Source: Bacteroides reticulotermitis JCM 10512
GTDB taxonomy: Bacteria > Bacteroidota > Bacteroidia > Bacteroidales > Bacteroidaceae
Length of the DNA: 64,000 nt
Reading direction: 5' to 3'
Assembly (NCBI RefSeq): GCF_000517545.1
Contig: NZ_BAIV01000005.1
Span: 62,001-126,000, forward strand
In this document: one piece after another, positions 49,301 to 57,145 of the stretch
Numbering within the stretch: the stretch's first letter is position 1
Layout: each line of letters starts with the position of its first letter
Made by a program: the position numbers and the translations under genes
Notes under the pieces: model-generated
What the model was told of the DNA's origin: nothing
What the model saw: only the letters and a program-made list of their open reading frames with translations
The model's database searches: none

Positions 49301-49712
49301 GCCGGGGCGTTATGACGGTTTGGTTGTTGGTGGAGTCAATGCGGTGAAAGCCTCGGACGGAAGCGTAACTTATAGCAAGAATGCGACTGTAACCAGTAAT
49401 ATTCAAACGTATTACAATGCCTATGTGTGGACACGTGACAATGTGGAAGAGAATACATTCGATACTTCTTTCCTGAAGCTTAAAGAGGTTCGTCTGGATT
49501 ACCGTTTGCCGGCTAAACTTTGTGCCCGCACCGGATTCTTGCAGGGCGCTGAGGTGGGTGTATATGCTACTAATCTTTTCTGCATAACCAGCTTCCCCCA
49601 ATACGATCCCGAAACAGGTATGCTCGATGGAACCAACATCCATAAAGGAATTGAGGCTATGGCCTATCCGATGACACGTACGTATGGCTTGAATGTAAAA
49701 CTTTCATTTTAA
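46383..49712 (+). CDS. SusC/RagA family TonB-linked outer-membrane transporter
   Basis: 1109 residues. Signal peptide (MKLKQNFKAFLLVFLCTLSVLPLMA), a carboxypeptidase-like domain (VRGTVLEADGRTPLIGATVLLKGTKVGTVTD), a plug domain (VVTALGLTREQKSLGYSVTKV, VDGIPVSS, DIESVTVLKGPGATALYGSRAANGAIVITTKSG) and a 22-strand barrel. It imports glycan fragments across the outer membrane with TonB energy. The SusD partner starts 13 bases downstream, and the phosphoesterase precedes it. Reading frame is intact over 3.3 kb. Confidence 0.95.
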   Translation: MKLKQNFKAFLLVFLCTLSVLPLMADVQKEVRGTVLEADGRTPLIGATVLLKGTKVGTVTDMEGKFVLNLTGDNHVLTFQSVGFVKQEIPLKGRTNLTIIMQESTVELEGVVVTALGLTREQKSLGYSVTKVDNAALTSTVSGNWLNAMNGKVAGLTLDQAGTGPAGSLRVTLRGDQSLNYGNNEALFVVDGIPVSSGTTAIGSGSNYANGDAPVDFGNGAGDLNPEDIESVTVLKGPGATALYGSRAANGAIVITTKSGRKDKGIGVTVNSSVTFERAGYFPDFQTEYGSGADMGTSPYAFWTLTGEQAPDGVAVSRNISRYAFGEKFDASKLRYQYNSKNWDTGTFEKTPWVYQDDWYTGLFQTGTTFNNTVTIDGSNGKGTSTRLSITDSRNSWILPNTGFQRQSVSLSFNTEINKYIKLNAKVNYNHKGSDNLPVSGYDETSPMYALVWGYNSNSINDWKNEYFQGRFNATNYNNTVGDNGNSLVFPSASSYNPYRTLYEELNSVDKDRVFGTLGLTFQLWKGLSLDVHSGLDLNDEFRTQRKPYYVADSPKGMYREQTIRTYEYNTDFLLRYVNNSWLDNRLGFTAAFGGNNMQNKYFTNRITLEQLSEEGVYNVNNSPANSIPKPYNYRSKKIVNSFYGFVSASWQDTYFLDVTARNDWSSTLASGNWSYFYPSVSTSILLDRVLNLRERASWVDMLKLRLSWANVGNDTSPYSLYDSYSNTDYSGGYTLPGSIANYLIKPENVESWEAGLEGHFLHNRVSFDLAVYKSSTTDQIVNATIDQITGASSKKINAGEIQNKGIEVSAHFVPVRTRDFEWSFDVNWAKNWNKLVSLQDGWDPSEPLQTDMGTTIGSRVYVYSYIGKEMNVIYGKGYQRAPEGSFYLDDNGNKIDCSGMKLVDAATGYPLLDTSPDRKIGKVNPDWKGGMTQRFSYKGLTLAASFTGQLGGKAYSVTNFSLSYQGKLKNSLPGRYDGLVVGGVNAVKASDGSVTYSKNATVTSNIQTYYNAYVWTRDNVEENTFDTSFLKLKEVRLDYRLPAKLCARTGFLQGAEVGVYATNLFCITSFPQYDPETGMLDGTNIHKGIEAMAYPMTRTYGLNVKLSF

Positions 49713-49724
49713 AAGAATCAGACG

Positions 49725-51309
49725 ATGAATATGATAAGAAATAATTGGTTGGCAGGTGTGTTGCTATTGAGTGGACTCACTGCTTGCACCGGCGGACTGG
49801 AAGATGCGAATGTCGATCCCAATAAAATGTTGGTGGGAGACGTCAATCCCTATGGGATGTTCGAACCTTTACTTTATAATGGCGGGACGACTGGCAGAAT
49901 TATACTTGGTACTGGAATGACGAACTTATACAGTTTACCGCCTTTACGGGTGGGGTGACTCGTGAGGAGCATCGCTACAAAATATCGGATGGCGACTGGA
50001 AAAGCGTGTGGAATAAGTACTCGGGATTTGCCGGTAACGCCGTCCACATGTACGATCTTGCAGCGCAGCGCGATGATAAGGCGGTAGAGGCAGTAGCCTT
50101 GACGCTGAAAGTTCTGAATATGTATAACCTGACCGATATGCATGGCGACATTCCGTATTCGGAGGCTTTTCAGGCACGAACTCCGGGAGGAACAACCAAA
50201 CCGAAGTTCGATTCTCAGGCCGATGTATACCGGCAGATGTTTGCTGAGTTGGAAACAGCCAATAAGTTGTATGCCGAATCTCCGGTTTTCCAGAAGCCCG
50301 AGTTGGACGGTATGTACAAAGGAATATGAAGGCGTGGCAGAAGTTCAACAACTCTTTATACTTGCGTTTGCTTTGTAGGGTGAGTGGACGGTCGGAAATG
50401 AATGTAGGACAGAAGATGACAGAGATCTTGGCGAATCCGGCTACTTATCCCGTGTTTACTTCGAATGCTGACAATGCAGTGGTCAATTTCTCGGGAATCA
50501 AACCCTATGCAAGCTACTTCGACGCCATGAATGAAGGTAATTTCACAACAAGCGGGCGCAAGCTTACGACGCAGCTAATTAAGATGACTGTAGTTACGGA
50601 AGATAATTTGCAGGTGTATGAAGACCCGCGTCTTGCCATTTACGGGCGTAAAAATCCGAATGCGACCATCGAGGTTAATAAAGTAAAGATCAATATTTGG
50701 AAAGGAACTGTAGGCGGTTGCACACGTGAGGAGATGAATTCGGTGGATGCCGGGGCAGCCTTCCTGAACTTCGGTGTGTTATGCCGTTCGAATGCACCGG
50801 CTACTTTCATGGATTTTGCCGAGGTGCAGTTTATCTATGCGGAGGCTGCGCTGAAAGGTCTGATCAGTGGTGGAGAAACCAAGGCGAAGTCGTACTATGA
50901 AGCTGCGGTAAAAGCATCGTTAGAGAAATGGGGGGCTTTGGGAAGTCTAAGCCTCACCCCGGTGACGATTACGGAAGCTGATATGACTACGTTCCTCAAC
51001 TCGAAACTGGCTTCTTGGGAAAACGCGATCAACAAGCAGGAGCTGTTGGGCAATCAGAAGTTTCTGGCATTGTTCTGGGTAGGTATGGAAGCTTACCACG
51101 AATACCGACGCACCGGTTATCCGGAATTGACGATCGGTGCGGGAACCGATTATAATGATTTCCAGTTCCCTGCCCGTTTTGGCTATTCATCGGTTACTTT
51201 GGCTACCAATCACGCCAATGCTGAGGCGGCACTCGAGCGTATGGGAGGTGCCAACGATATGAAGACGCCGGTGTGGTGGAGTCTAAAAGCGATTAATAAC
51301 AGTAAATGA
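49725..51309 (+). CDS. SusD-like nutrient-binding lipoprotein with two frameshifts
   Basis: The signal NWLAGVLLLSGLTAC gives a lipoprotein Cys followed by TGGLEDANVDPNK. The first frame ends at 49958, but the true path is RNYTWYWNDELIQFTAFTGGVTREEHRYKISDGDWKSVW. That requires one base near 49890. The second break is near 50325, where MYKGNMKAWQKFNNSLYLRLLCRVSG needs one more A. With both bases restored the protein has about 528 residues, normal for the SusD-homolog family type with NMKAWQKF and ALFWVGMEAYHEYRRTGYPEL. It binds the ligand at the cell surface above the SusC channel. Two breaks in one gene argue for sequencing error. Confidence 0.88.
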
Positions 51310-52559
51310 ATCACGAACGTATGAAACTAAAGAATATACTTTTTCTATTTGCAGCGGCTTGTCTCTGGACTGCTTGTAGTGATGAAGAAAACGGGGGAGA
51401 TCCTTATTTCACAATCGAAGGCAACCCAACTTCCTTGTCGGTATCGAAGTCCGGAATTGACTACGATCTGACGAAAGCGCAGAAATATATAGTTCGTTCC
51501 AACCGCCCCTGGAAGATTGTTGCCCAAGGTGACGCCGACTGGGTGCGTATCTTTCCGATGGAGGGAGATGCGGACGGTATGATCCGAATCTCGGTCAAAG
51601 AGAATATGACATTTGATGAACGGGTGGCGAACTTTGCCTTCGTAGTAGGCGGAGAAGAACAAGCGACATTGTTCCGAGTGGAACAGGATGCCAGTGTACC
51701 TGCTATCCGGATAACAGGTTCCGAGAGTGGGCTGGTCGTGGCCCGTGATGGAGGCTCGGTCAAAGTACCGGTGGTGTCAAACATTACCTGGCGGTATGAA
51801 CTGAGTGAAGGTGCCGACTGGCTCACACCGGGTGAAATAACCGAGAGCTCGCTGGCATTTACCGCTTCGAAGAATAACCTGGGAAAAACGCGGACGGCTG
51901 TATTGACGCTGTTAGGCGTTGAGCATCCCGATGTAACGGCTCAAATTACGATTACGCAAACAGGCGCATTGTTGTACGAAGACTTTAGCTGGCTCAACTA
52001 CGGTAATGCCATTCATTGGGAAACAACCGGAGAGACAGCAATCACCAAATGGACAAATGACGAGATGGGGCACGGCTGGACAAGCCGGAGCGGATGGTGC
52101 TATTCTCGTCCCGGATTTATCAAGCTGGGTAAGACGAGCTACGGCGGTGATGTTGTATCTCCGAAGCTGGCTTCCATAACGGGTAGCCGGGATGTTGTGG
52201 TATCGTTTAAAGCAACCGCTTACATCTCAAAAGGCGGGGCTAAGGATGATAATACCTTATATGTAGGTGTACTGGGCGACGGCACCTTAGAAGGTGGAGT
52301 TACCGTGAACTATGCCGGTGCAGACCTGAAGTTTGTCTCCTTTACGATTGATAATTATCCGAATTCCAGTAACATGGAGAACGGAACCGATTACGATGTA
52401 TGGGCGCCGGCTCTGGCCGAACGTACCATTACGGTGAAGGGAGCGACTGCAAATACGCAGTTGGTATTCCTGGGTGGCGTGTACGATAGTGCGTTGGGAA
52501 GCGTCGGTTCAGGGAAGAATCGTATCTTCTTAGATGATATCGTGGTATTGGAAAAATAA
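51306..52559 (+). CDS. BACON domain surface lipoprotein with a C-terminal jelly-roll-like domain
   Basis: 417 residues; the start overlaps the SusD stop (ATGA), or ATG 51321 may be used. The lipoprotein signal is NILFLFAAACLWTAC followed by SDEENGGD. Two BACON-type beta-sandwiches follow, with RPWKIVAQGDADWVRIFP and ITWRYELSEGADWLTPGEI. The C-terminal domain starts LLYEDFSWLNYGNAIHWETT and ends KNRIFLDDIVVLEK, a choice-of-anchor-type jelly roll. Such proteins are usually extra glycan-binding proteins of a Sus locus. Last gene of the operon before a terminator. Confidence 0.82.
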   Translation: MNHERMKLKNILFLFAAACLWTACSDEENGGDPYFTIEGNPTSLSVSKSGIDYDLTKAQKYIVRSNRPWKIVAQGDADWVRIFPMEGDADGMIRISVKENMTFDERVANFAFVVGGEEQATLFRVEQDASVPAIRITGSESGLVVARDGGSVKVPVVSNITWRYELSEGADWLTPGEITESSLAFTASKNNLGKTRTAVLTLLGVEHPDVTAQITITQTGALLYEDFSWLNYGNAIHWETTGETAITKWTNDEMGHGWTSRSGWCYSRPGFIKLGKTSYGGDVVSPKLASITGSRDVVVSFKATAYISKGGAKDDNTLYVGVLGDGTLEGGVTVNYAGADLKFVSFTIDNYPNSSNMENGTDYDVWAPALAERTITVKGATANTQLVFLGGVYDSALGSVGSGKNRIFLDDIVVLEK

Positions 52560-52583
52560 AAAGTATTTTGAAATGGAAAGCGG

Positions 52584-52616
52584 AGAGGTGCCCACGTTGG
52601 TGGAGCACCTCTTTTT
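52584..52616 (+). terminator. Terminator of the phosphoesterase-SusCD operon
   Basis: AGAGGTGC (52584-52591) pairs with GCACCTCT (52605-52612), followed by TTTT. Confidence 0.85.
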
Positions 52617-52754
52617 GCTTTGCTACTTCTTGCTCTCTTATAGAAGTCGTTTTGTAAGATACTCTGTCTTCTGTCAAAATCCGGTATGGAATATCGACTC
52701 TATCTGGTATAAACTTTTAAAGTAGAGCTTAGTAGCTTGAACTGCTTTTTTTGA

Positions 52755-53966
52755 TTAAAGCTTACTCTTTCTTATTGGTATTTGAATATTGAACGAACTT
52801 CCATCCCGTTTTTTATTTAGAGGGGTAATTGAACAAGCGGCATAAAGCACAATCGGATCATCACTCTCATCCAAAAATAATTGTGGTCTTTCTAAACGAT
52901 CTACTGCTACATGATCTCCATTCTTCAATAAAAATTCTTTTTTCATAAACAGAGATTCTTTCGGGAGTTCCCAATGAAACCCGTCAGTAGAATACATCAA
53001 CGCCAATCCAGGTTGTCCTCTAGTACATAATCCTGTAAAATCCTTGAATATCGCATAAAATAACTTGTCTTTTCTATGATACCACACAAAGGGATCTTCT
53101 GCACTCAACTTCTGCCCTTTTTGATCCTTAGGCTCAAATACATAATCATCCATTACAATAAAGGGGCCATCTGGATTATCAGACACAGCAACTCCATGTA
53201 CCCCCCGCCAAGTTGGATCATAAACATTTCCTTTGAAGAAGAGCAGATATTTCTTGTCGGAAGGCCGGTTGACAACTGTTGGATTTACCATGATGATATT
53301 GTCTGGTTTAACAATAGTACCTTCAGGCGAAGGATTCAATATATTATCAGCCTTTACCCGGGTACGTGGAATCAATAACGGCTCTACATGACAAGTATAT
53401 TTGCCTTCAAGCAATTCTCTAATCGTGTTAAAACTCAGTACTCCTAATTTCTGATTCTGCTGAATGCGCTGACTTCTACTCAACTTTCCTTTAATACAAG
53501 CATTCTCACCCGGGTCAACAGAACCACAATAGTACAAATAATACTTTCCATTGAACAGTTTAATATGAGTATTAGATACGGTTTGCGCGTCCCATGTACT
53601 TGTGTCAGGTGTATATCCGTCTTTATTGTACACAAAACCTATATTTCGATAGCCTCCATGCGGAGAATCGGACACTGCTACACCTATTTTAGAGCCTAGT
53701 AGCCAAGCTTCACCAAATGCCGGATATTGTGGTCCTGCATCCATGGCAGAATAAAAGAGATAATATTTTCCATCTTCTACAGCGCGAATTGCCGACCCAC
53801 ACCACACAAAGTGATTTTCTAAAGAAAATCCGGAAAACCCGGTAGCAAATATAGAATTATCCTTTGGTATGAGTGATAAATCAACGGCTTCAGCCTCATA
53901 CTTATTCTGTCCCCAAGCCTCAACTACAAAGAAACAGATCAATGACATATAAACTATCTTCATCAT
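52755..53966 (-). CDS. Secreted GH43-like beta-propeller glycoside hydrolase
   Basis: 403 residues with a signal peptide (MKIVYMSLICFFVVEAWGQ). Blade-like repeats with the pattern of five-bladed propellers are visible: GKYYLFYSAMD, SKIGVAVSDSPHGGY, GKYYLYYCGSVDPGE, KKYLLFFKG, VHGVAVSDNPDGPF, AEDPFVWYHRKDKLFYAIF, ALMYSTDGFHW. The acidic residue in AEDPFVW and the Asp in VKPDNIIMVNPTV are plausible catalytic or supporting acids. This resembles GH43/GH32-type enzymes, but I cannot fix the family. The end of the upstream sulfatase gene overlaps its start by 4 bases, so it belongs to that operon. Confidence 0.65.
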   Translation of the reverse strand: MMKIVYMSLICFFVVEAWGQNKYEAEAVDLSLIPKDNSIFATGFSGFSLENHFVWCGSAIRAVEDGKYYLFYSAMDAGPQYPAFGEAWLLGSKIGVAVSDSPHGGYRNIGFVYNKDGYTPDTSTWDAQTVSNTHIKLFNGKYYLYYCGSVDPGENACIKGKLSRSQRIQQNQKLGVLSFNTIRELLEGKYTCHVEPLLIPRTRVKADNILNPSPEGTIVKPDNIIMVNPTVVNRPSDKKYLLFFKGNVYDPTWRGVHGVAVSDNPDGPFIVMDDYVFEPKDQKGQKLSAEDPFVWYHRKDKLFYAIFKDFTGLCTRGQPGLALMYSTDGFHWELPKESLFMKKEFLLKNGDHVAVDRLERPQLFLDESDDPIVLYAACSITPLNKKRDGSSFNIQIPIRKSKL

Positions 53967-55512
53967 TTATTCCTTTTATTATCCGGATAATTAGGACTAT
54001 ATAACAAGCTTTCTTTGCGTATCACAAGTCTGCCTTCTTTTACCCATTCCTCTCCGCGTTCTTGCAGATGCTCCGCCATTGCTTTACGCATGGATTCCAT
54101 CAACTCTTGAAAAGAAGAATCTTTGGATAAATCATTTACTTCACCAGCATCGTGTACTAAGTCAAATAACTGTTCCTCTCCAGTAAGAAAGAACCATATA
54201 TATTTAACTTTTCCATCAGTGAGGGCACACCAATAATTATTTTGCCAATAAGCAGATGCATGTTCAATATCAATAAACTTTCTCCATAAATGATCCTTCT
54301 TTTCTATCAATGGCAATAATGACATTCCATCCATCGCTTCGGGAATCTCCACATCGTTTATTGCCAAAAAAGTAGGTAAAAGATCACGTAGTTCAACAGG
54401 CTCATCAATGGGGATACCTGCTTTAAGGACTTCTTTGCGTGAATGTGGTAACTTAATAATATACGGAATAGCAGCTGAACCCTCATATGCATAGGTTTTA
54501 CGCCATAGATAATGGTCACCTAGCATATCTCCATGGTCTGCTACAAAACAAATAAGTGCGTCTTCATACATCCCTTTCTTCTTCAGTTCCTCGATAATGC
54601 GTCCCACCTGTTCGTCAATGAAAGTGATAGAAGCGTAATAGTGTTTTCGGGAGTTTCGCGCATATTCCGTACCAAAGTTTCCTGAATAGGCTTCGGGAGT
54701 TCTTTCCGGCTGAGCACTTTTCGGCAAACTCTCACACCAGTTTCCGATGACGGGATCAGGTATATTTCTCCCCTGGTACATATCTAATATCCGTTGAGGA
54801 GGATCATAAGGACTATGAGGTCGCGCAAACGAAATTTTCAGAAATAGAGGTTGATCGGAGGTATATCCCTTGATTGCTTCTATTGCACGGTCTGCTGTCC
54901 ATACGGTAGGATGCAATCTTTCAGGTAAAGCATATATCTTTGCACCATGTGCATTCCATTTCAGTCCGGTACTATCTGGGTTCAATCCGAAGGCCTCTGT
55001 ATTAAACCATTTACGATAATCGCTCATAAAATAAGGTGACTCTACCCGCCCACTTTCATCTATAAGGGTTGCTTCGAAACCATGCAATGCATTTTGAGGA
55101 TGCCAATGCATTTTGCCTATCCCCAAAGTATGGTAACCTAGATCTTTTAGCATTTGCGGCATCTCATATTGATAATGTTCTGCTACCTGTCCGTACCCTA
55201 GTAATCCATGATGCCAGGGAGACATACCGGTCAGTAGCCCGGCACGGGCAGGAGTGCTACTGGGAGAAGCTGTATAGGCATTCCTGAATAAATGACCATC
55301 GGCAGCTAATCGGTCAATATGAGGTGAAATAACAGCTTCATTCCCGGCACATCCCAAGCGTCTCCCCGTTGCTGATCTGTCATAATCAGGATGATGTGTG
55401 TTTTTTTACTCGGATGTCCAGTAGTTGCCATTAACGATTGCGAAGTTAATACCAGACCTCCTGCCAGACAAAGTCCCAACCTTTCGATTCTTACTATTTG
55501 ATAATAACTCAT
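53963..55512 (-). CDS. Sulfatase (Ser-type), frameshifted near the N-terminus
   Basis: The first frame gives a signal peptide-like start and IILIMTDQQRGDA, then runs out of frame at about 55355. Restoring one T gives GDALGCAGNEAVISPHIDRLAADGHLFRNAYT, the usual sulfatase continuation. The active site is SPSSTPARAGLLTG near residue 82, in which the Ser of S-x-P-x-R would be matured to formylglycine by an anaerobic sulfatase-maturating enzyme. ADHGDMLGDH and HLQERGEEW support the family. The joined length is 516 residues. It removes sulfate from a glycan; the target cannot be read from the sequence. It is co-transcribed with the GH20 and GH43-like genes. Confidence 0.9.
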
Positions 55513-55574
55513 TGATCTATTATTTTAATACATTATAATTCTCACACATTTCATGCTTTACTTTTTATTTAAAT

Positions 55575-57134
55575 TTATCTGCGATATATAGAATCGCTAT
55601 ACATCACCTGTAAATTCAAAAGTGCTCTTTTCAATTCTATAGTCAAGGAGTCATAGCCAGTTTTCCCATAAAGGTTATGCATTTCTGTAGAGTCAGACTG
55701 TAAATCATATAGCTCCCATTCATCAATATCATCGTAGAAATGAATCAATTTATAGCGTTCCGTACGTATGCCGTAATGTCGTTTCACCATGTGTTCTGCT
55801 GGGTATTCATAAAAATGATAATAAAGAGCCTTTCGCCATTCTTTGGGATGTTCACCTTTCAGAAGAGGTACAAGAGATACTCCCTGAATATCTGCCGGGA
55901 TTTCCGCTCCTGTTAATTCGAGAAAAGTAGGCGCATAATCAATGTTCTGTACCATTTCAGTTATATCTCCTCGCCGTTCAAGACCTTGAGGCAGACGCAT
56001 AATAAGAGGAGTACGCATCGATTCCTCGTACATAAAGCGCTTGTCAAACCAACCATGTTCACCCATATAAAATCCCTGGTCCGAAGTATAAACTACTAGT
56101 GTATTATCCAACAGTCCTTTTTCTTTCAGATAATCGAGTACACGTCCGACATTATCATCAAGAGATTTCACTGTTTTCATATAGTCACGCATATAACGTT
56201 GGAATTTCCAGTTAGCAAGTTCTTCCCCTTGTAGATTTTTAGAATAGAAGTCATTGATAACCGGAACATAAAATCGATCCCACGCATCACGTTGTTCTTT
56301 ATCCATTCTTCCGAGAAATTCTTCATAAAGAGACTTTAAACGTGATTCCTTATCCGGGAGCAACATTTTTAAATCATAAAGCATATCCATGTTCTTCACA
56401 ATACTCATTTCTTGAGCTGCAGCAGCCGGACGCCCTTCGTAATCATCAAAGAAGTTATCCGGTAACGGGAAAGTTTTATCCTCATACAAAGTCAGGTTAC
56501 TAATATCCGCCATCCAGTTACGATGTATTGCTTTATGATGGATCAACAAACAAAACGGTTTCTTCGGATCACGCTTGTTTTCCATCCAATCAATGGCATC
56601 GTCGGTGATGAGATTGGTAATATAGCCATGTCTCTGAATGGTATCATTGTTCTGCGTAATGAAATCGGGATTATAATAGTAACCTTGTCCGGGAATAATT
56701 TCCCAATAATCAAATCCGGATGGTAAACTTTCAAGATGCCATTTCCCGACCAACGCAGTCTGATAACCGGCTTGCTGCAAAAGCTTCGGAAAAGTCTGCT
56801 GCGAGCTGTCAAATACACAAGTGGTATTATCATAAAATTTATTACTACAACTGTGTTTCCCTGTTATCATACAGGCGCGACTAGGGCCACTTAAAGAGTT
56901 AGCCACAAAACTTTGGGTAAATCGCACTCCGTCGGCTGCAATGCGATCAAGATTCGGAGTGTCCATGTAACGCGTATCATAACAACTCATCATTTGGGCA
57001 GTATGATCGTCGGTCATAATATATACAATATTCAGCGGTTTCTGCTCCTTTTTTTTATCGCCACTGGCACAAGAGACGACAGACACACAAGTTATGACGC
57101 CTGTCATGGCAGATACTATATTCATTTTTTGCAT
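55575..57134 (-). CDS. Sulfatase (Ser-type), secreted
   Basis: 519 residues with a lipoprotein-like signal (MTGVITCVSVVSCASGDKKK). The metal-binding start NIVYIMTDDHTAQMMSC, the active-site box ANSLSGPSRACMITG near 80-92 (Ser of S-x-P-S-R), GKWHLE, TSDQGFYMGEHGWFDKRFMYEES and DIQGVSLVPLL are all typical of type I sulfatases of the Bacteroides N-sulfoglucosamine/choline-sulfatase branch. It differs clearly from the neighbouring sulfatase, so the two probably remove sulfate from different positions. It follows the GH20 gene by 11 bases. Confidence 0.92.
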   Translation of the reverse strand: MQKMNIVSAMTGVITCVSVVSCASGDKKKEQKPLNIVYIMTDDHTAQMMSCYDTRYMDTPNLDRIAADGVRFTQSFVANSLSGPSRACMITGKHSCSNKFYDNTTCVFDSSQQTFPKLLQQAGYQTALVGKWHLESLPSGFDYWEIIPGQGYYYNPDFITQNNDTIQRHGYITNLITDDAIDWMENKRDPKKPFCLLIHHKAIHRNWMADISNLTLYEDKTFPLPDNFFDDYEGRPAAAAQEMSIVKNMDMLYDLKMLLPDKESRLKSLYEEFLGRMDKEQRDAWDRFYVPVINDFYSKNLQGEELANWKFQRYMRDYMKTVKSLDDNVGRVLDYLKEKGLLDNTLVVYTSDQGFYMGEHGWFDKRFMYEESMRTPLIMRLPQGLERRGDITEMVQNIDYAPTFLELTGAEIPADIQGVSLVPLLKGEHPKEWRKALYYHFYEYPAEHMVKRHYGIRTERYKLIHFYDDIDEWELYDLQSDSTEMHNLYGKTGYDSLTIELKRALLNLQVMYSDSIYRR

Positions 57135-57145
57135 ATCTTTCTTTA

